Positions 6,956-9,018 of a DNA stretch of 9,018 nt are shown one piece after another. Numbering within the stretch: position 1 is the first letter of the stretch; each line of letters begins with the position of its first letter. A program made the position numbers and the translations under genes. The notes under the pieces were generated by a model, which worked only from the letters and a program-made list of their open reading frames with translations, was not told the DNA's origin and ran no database searches. This DNA comes from Bacteroidales bacterium (GTDB lineage: Bacteria; Bacteroidota; Bacteroidia; Bacteroidales; Muribaculaceae), in assembly GCA_004552395.1 (NCBI GenBank), contig SFOK01000074.1, positions 1-9,018 of the forward strand, written 5' to 3'.

Positions 6956-7363
6956 ATGGAAATACAAGGCAAAATCATCGCAGTCCTTCCCCTCCAGCAG
7001 GGCACAAGCAAAGCAGGTAATCCGTGGAAAAAACAGGAGTATGTGCTTGAGACACACGACCAGTATCCGCGTAAGGTTAAATTCGACTTCTTCGGTGACC
7101 GCGCAGACCAGTATCCTCTGCAGATCGGCGAGGAAGTGACTGTAAGCTTCGACCTTGAGAGTCGCGAATTCAACGGCCGTTGGTACACAGACGTACGTGC
7201 ATGGAAGGCAGAAAAGGGTGTAGCCGCAACTCCGGAACAGTTTGGTCAGCCGCAGCAAACAGCTACCGCCCAGGCACCGCAGCAGCCTGCTGCCACCCAG
7301 TTCGGGCAGGCATCGGCATCACCGTTCACTGCTTCGGAACCGAACGACGATCTTCCTTTCTAA
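6956..7363 (+). CDS. DUF3127 protein, OB-fold-like, with an SSB-type C-terminal tip
   Basis: The 135-residue product has a folded N-terminal domain (1-88) with the DUF3127 signature: MEIQGKIIAVLP, SKAGNPWKKQEYVLET, QYPRKVKFDFFGD and SREFNGRWYTDVRAWK. This is followed by a Gln/Ala/Pro/Thr-rich, probably disordered linker (about 92-125) and the acidic end EPNDDLPF. That layout is the one used by single-stranded DNA-binding protein: an OB-fold, a low-complexity linker and a DDxPF tip that recruits repair proteins. DUF3127 has no established function that I know of. The SSB-like role is inferred from the tail and the strand-rich domain. The ATG at 6956 is preferred because family members start at ME(I/V)xGK. 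An in-frame ATG at 6908, with GGGAG five bases upstream, would add 16 residues. It is probably a single-gene transcript from the 6858-6888 promoter. It is not a canonical Ssb by sequence. Confidence 0.85.
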   Translation: MEIQGKIIAVLPLQQGTSKAGNPWKKQEYVLETHDQYPRKVKFDFFGDRADQYPLQIGEEVTVSFDLESREFNGRWYTDVRAWKAEKGVAATPEQFGQPQQTATAQAPQQPAATQFGQASASPFTASEPNDDLPF

Positions 7364-7528
7364 AATGACACTCCGCTACCCTCACTGACTACTCGGGAAC
7401 GGCTACGGTAAAGTTTATCTCTGACGAGTCGGCAAGATGTCGCGATGAAGTCCGCGGACGACGCGAAGCACAGGCAGGAGGACGCCGGAAAGAATGGGCA
7501 AACTGAATTAACGGGAGGACAGCATCCA

Positions 7529-7597
7529 CCACACACTCTGTGGGTCGCGTTGGATTGCGACGGAAGGAAAGATTTCTGCTGATCTTCTCCTGAAGAT
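7529..7597 (+). other. Cluster of adjacent small hairpins
   Basis: Three perfect stems lie close together. CCACA/TGTGG (7529-7543) directly abuts GTCGC/GCGAC (7544-7561). ATCTTC/GAAGAT with a TCCT tetraloop (7582-7597) follows 20 bases later and ends two bases before the 9-bp stem at 7600. Single 5-bp stems are common by chance. The end-to-end packing is what suggests a folded RNA, possibly the 3' UTR of the DUF3127 mRNA or a separate small RNA. Confidence 0.4.
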
Positions 7598-7599
7598 AT

Positions 7600-7645
7600 G
7601 AAACTGCGCTGGAGCATCGTCCCCTTCGCAGTTTCTTGCGATTTT
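7600..7645 (+). terminator. 9-bp perfect stem with a weak T-rich tail, possible terminator
   Basis: GAAACTGCG (7600-7608) pairs perfectly with CGCAGTTTC (7627-7635) around an 18-nt loop. It is followed by TTGCGATTTT. The T-tract is interrupted, so termination is plausible but not clear. It is the best terminator candidate between the DUF3127 gene and rsfS, about 240 bp after the DUF3127 stop. Confidence 0.4.
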
Positions 7646-7651
7646 AACCTG

Positions 7652-7716
7652 CGGATTCAGGCCAGACGAGCTTAGTGGACCGAGGCCGAATTATTGACGG
7701 ATTCAGGGCAGAATCC
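7652..7716 (+). repeat. 15-bp direct repeat; second copy forms a hairpin
   Basis: CGGATTCAGGCCAGA (7652-7666) and CGGATTCAGGGCAGA (7698-7712) differ at one base and are offset by 46 bp. In the second copy GGATTC pairs with GAATCC (7699-7716) around a 6-nt loop. The first copy lacks the pairing arm. This looks like a partial local duplication inside the unassigned region. Confidence 0.5.
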
Positions 7717-7873
7717 GGGCGGTTCAGAAGCCAATGAGCACGAGGTCCGGCACCGACTTCCGAGTGAGCGGGAGCCTGTGGCTGAGAGGGTCGAAGCAGA
7801 GGGGCGGGATATGAGCCGAGGCGAAGTTTTTAACATTTCGGAAGAGCAAATTAACATATTTTCAAGGGAATAG
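7676..7873 (+). other. Start-less 65-codon open frame, possible gene remnant
   Basis: This frame opens right after a TAG (7673-7675) and ends at TAG (7871-7873). The 65 encoded residues are Glu/Arg-rich and polar (for example WTEAELLTDSGQNPGG at the start and FNISEEQINIFSRE at the end). No ATG occurs before codon 46 or so. A TTG at 7694 is the only early alternative start. The composition looks more protein-like than typical random sequence, but no family is recognised. A 69-codon minus-strand frame covers the same bases. It may be a remnant of a gene, a small protein with an unusual start, or chance. Confidence 0.2.
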
Positions 7874-7902
7874 GTATCCAACTTGTTGCTTTATTGTCCA
7901 GT

Positions 7903-7944
7903 GCCCCGCCTCTGACATCACAGCGAGGCAAAAACATAAGGGGC
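7903..7944 (+). promoter_or_regulatory. Nested GC-rich stem in the presumed rsfS leader
   Basis: GCCCC-GCCTC (7903-7912) can pair on the 3' side with GAGGC (7925-7929) and then GGGGC (7940-7944), leaving a 12-nt apical loop and a 10-nt A-rich bulge. That is ten G-C-rich pairs ending 40 bases before the rsfS ATG. It could be a leader structure affecting rsfS expression, or an upstream transcript end. No T-run follows directly, so a terminator is less likely. No promoter could be placed confidently. Confidence 0.4.
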
Positions 7945-7984
7945 TATTAAACTGTTTTAACATAAGAATACCGACAAAAATTTT

Positions 7985-8359
7985 ATGACTCAAACCATTG
8001 ATAACGAATCAACGCGACTCATAGAGAGTGTGGTGGATGCTATCTACGACAAACGCGGCAAGCGTGTGACGACGATAGACCTTTCGGCTCTGGATGTCTC
8101 CAACGCGCTGAATTATGTGATAGCCACAGGAAACACTCCCACACAAGTCTCGGCAATAGCCGACAATATCCGCGAGCATGTGCAGAAAGAGCTGGGAGTG
8201 AAGCCTATAAACTACGACGGTTACCGCAACAGCACATGGATTGTGATCGACTACGGCGCACTGATGGTGCACGTATTTGTGCCCGCGGCCCGCGAGTTCT
8301 ACGATATCGAACAATTATGGAGCGACGGTGTTATAAACGAGAGGCCCGATCCGGACTGA
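7985..8359 (+). CDS. rsfS: Ribosomal silencing factor RsfS
   Basis: RsfS (Iojap/DUF143 family) binds ribosomal protein uL14 on the 50S subunit and blocks 30S joining, reducing translation during starvation or stationary phase. The product is 124 residues, within the family's usual size. Recognisable parts are the N-terminal helix LIESVVDAIYDKRG, the core IDLSALDVSNALNYVIATGN (31-50), GYRNSTWIVIDYGALMVHVF (79-98) and the near-C-terminal REFYDIEQLW (103-112). The last corresponds to the conserved R-x-FY-x-LE-x-LW stretch. The ATG at 7985 follows an A/T-rich leader without a Shine-Dalgarno. The stop is 172 bp upstream of ftsH. The rsfS-ftsH order is one I associate with Bacteroidales genomes. 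Confidence 0.95.
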   Translation: MTQTIDNESTRLIESVVDAIYDKRGKRVTTIDLSALDVSNALNYVIATGNTPTQVSAIADNIREHVQKELGVKPINYDGYRNSTWIVIDYGALMVHVFVPAAREFYDIEQLWSDGVINERPDPD

Positions 8360-8493
8360 TGATTCAGCTCCGGCAACCGAGCCATTTGTTCTATCCGCCC
8401 TTAAACCGGCATCCGCGTCGCAATCAGCCCGGCAACGGTGACGTCAGCATCGGAAACCGCAAACAGGCGCAGATCAGCAGCCCGCAGAAATGA
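8359..8493 (+). CDS. Candidate 44-residue ORF overlapping the rsfS stop (uncertain)
   Basis: An ATG overlaps the rsfS TGA by one base (TGATG), the geometry used for translational coupling. The frame then runs 44 codons to TGA at 8491-8493. The product is basic and rich in Asn, Gln, Pro and Arg (for example RHPRRNQPGNGDVS). It has no membrane segment, no motif and no recognised family. It fills most of the 172-bp rsfS-ftsH gap. The only support is the overlap and the lack of stops, and the gap may simply be non-coding. Confidence 0.15.
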   Translation: MIQLRQPSHLFYPPLNRHPRRNQPGNGDVSIGNRKQAQISSPQK

Positions 8494-8531
8494 CCGCTGA
8501 TTAATATGCCGAACAATTAACCTGATAACGA

Positions 8532-9018
8532 ATGATGATCAAGAATAGACCTTCGGGCAACCAGCCTAACCCGAACCGCGGCAAGCGTCCGATGCTCAAC
8601 ATGTACTGGATGTACGCCCTTATAGCCCTGCTGCTTATCTCCCTGTATCAATTCAACGACAATACGGTGACACAGAAAGTACAGTTCACCGAATTCGGCA
8701 AAGCCGTGCAGGAAGGAGATGTGAGCAAGGTGATCATAAACCGCGAGGACGCAGTGGTGGAAGGCATCCTTACGAAGGAAGGTGTGAAAGCCCTGAAGAT
8801 CAAGGCCGACCCTTCCGAGGAAGTTCGCATAGAGACACAGGCTCCTTCGGCCGACCGCATGGACGTGAAGATTGATGCCTGGAACCAGGAACTCGCCAAC
8901 GCCGGCAAGCAGCCGATAGCCATTGAATATGAGAACGGCAACAATCTCACGAAGCTTTTCTGGTATTTCGGCCCGATACTCATCTTCGTGCTCTTCATGA
9001 TATTCATGTCGCGCCGCA
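8532..9018 (+). CDS. ftsH: ATP-dependent zinc metalloprotease FtsH, N-terminal part (3' partial)
   Basis: FtsH is a membrane-anchored AAA+ protease that degrades damaged or regulatory membrane and cytosolic proteins. The 162 codons visible encode a short polar N-terminus, a first membrane segment (about residues 23-40, MYWMYALIALLLISLYQF), a periplasmic domain with VQFTEFGKAVQEGDVSKVII and a second membrane segment (about 143-159, ending IFVLFMIFMSRR). The domain order and the segment just after membrane span 2 fit FtsH of Bacteroidetes. The AAA+ and zinc-protease (HExxH) domains lie beyond the window, so the catalytic residues cannot be checked. Two consecutive ATGs (8532 and 8535) are possible starts. 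The frame has no stop before the window edge. Confidence 0.9.
   Translation, partial: MMIKNRPSGNQPNPNRGKRPMLNMYWMYALIALLLISLYQFNDNTVTQKVQFTEFGKAVQEGDVSKVIINREDAVVEGILTKEGVKALKIKADPSEEVRIETQAPSADRMDVKIDAWNQELANAGKQPIAIEYENGNNLTKLFWYFGPILIFVLFMIFMSRR

Larger units (their letters stand above)
7364..7984 (+). other. 621-bp stretch without a confident gene; hairpins and open frames
   Basis: The first 500 bp or so are GC-rich, then the sequence turns A/T-rich before rsfS. No known RNA family is recognised. I looked for RNase P, tmRNA, SRP and tRNA signatures and saw none. It contains a 10-bp palindrome (GTCCGCGGAC, 7450-7459) inside a TCGCG/CGCGA stem (7440-7466). A chain of adjacent hairpins (7529-7635), a 15-bp direct repeat and a nested stem before rsfS have their own entries. 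A + frame from 7369 is open for 45 codons with no start, has one TGA at 7504-7506 and then stays open to 7590. Another + frame is open at 7676-7873. Minus-strand frames overlap both. A decayed gene, a dispersed intergenic repeat or a structured RNA are all possible. Confidence 0.5.

Noticed and set aside
7640..7740. Resemblance of CAGAATCCGGG (about 7709-7719) to the RNase P RNA 3' conserved block
   Set aside because: The partner 5' block (GAGGAAAGTCC-like) is missing and the match is only partial, so RNase P RNA is not supported.
1..9018. CRISPR array, tRNA/rRNA genes, transposon or prophage genes, defence system
   Set aside because: No regularly spaced repeats, tRNA T-loop signatures, transposase motifs or defence domains were seen anywhere in the window.

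Overview
The window looks like a chromosomal segment from a Bacteroidota member, most likely order Bacteroidales and possibly a Muribaculaceae-type gut organism. The order-level call rests on three things. Two intergenic promoters have the Bacteroidetes layout (TTG, a 20-bp spacer, then TAnnTTTG or close to it). A DUF3127 protein, a family typical of Bacteroidetes, is present. Start codons mostly have A/T-rich leaders instead of Shine-Dalgarno sequences. The family-level guess is inference and has not been tested by any search.

Layout. Positions 1-5885 hold a same-strand glycine cleavage operon: gcvT (5' end cut off by the window), gcvH, gcvPA, gcvPB and a dihydrolipoamide dehydrogenase (lpdA). 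Together these encode all four activities that convert glycine plus tetrahydrofolate and NAD+ to CO2, NH3, 5,10-methylene-THF and NADH. The P-protein is split into two polypeptides. The genes are tightly packed (gaps of 28, 6 and 12 bp) except for an unexplained GC-rich spacer of 272 bp between gcvH and gcvPA. A strong hairpin with a T7 run (5965-6024) probably ends the operon.

Positions 5886-6955 contain no confident gene but do contain structure: the terminator, two further perfect-stem hairpins, a near-consensus promoter (6220-6251) and a terminator about 340 bp downstream (6589-6625). These bracket a possible small RNA or a leaderless 44-codon gene. Short repeats follow, then the promoter of the next gene. 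Positions 6956-7363 encode a DUF3127 protein whose last residues (DDLPF) match the protein-recruiting tip of bacterial SSB. Positions 7364-7984 contain no confident gene. They hold a run of adjacent hairpins, a 15-bp direct repeat, start-less open frames and a nested GC-rich stem just upstream of rsfS.

Positions 7985-8359 encode RsfS (ribosomal silencing factor). FtsH (AAA+ membrane protease) follows from 8532 and runs off the window. All confident genes are on the + strand. I see no CRISPR array, tRNA, rRNA, transposase, phage gene or defence system. The core genes are ordinary. The items worth a second look are the SSB-like tail on the DUF3127 protein and the structured non-coding stretches.
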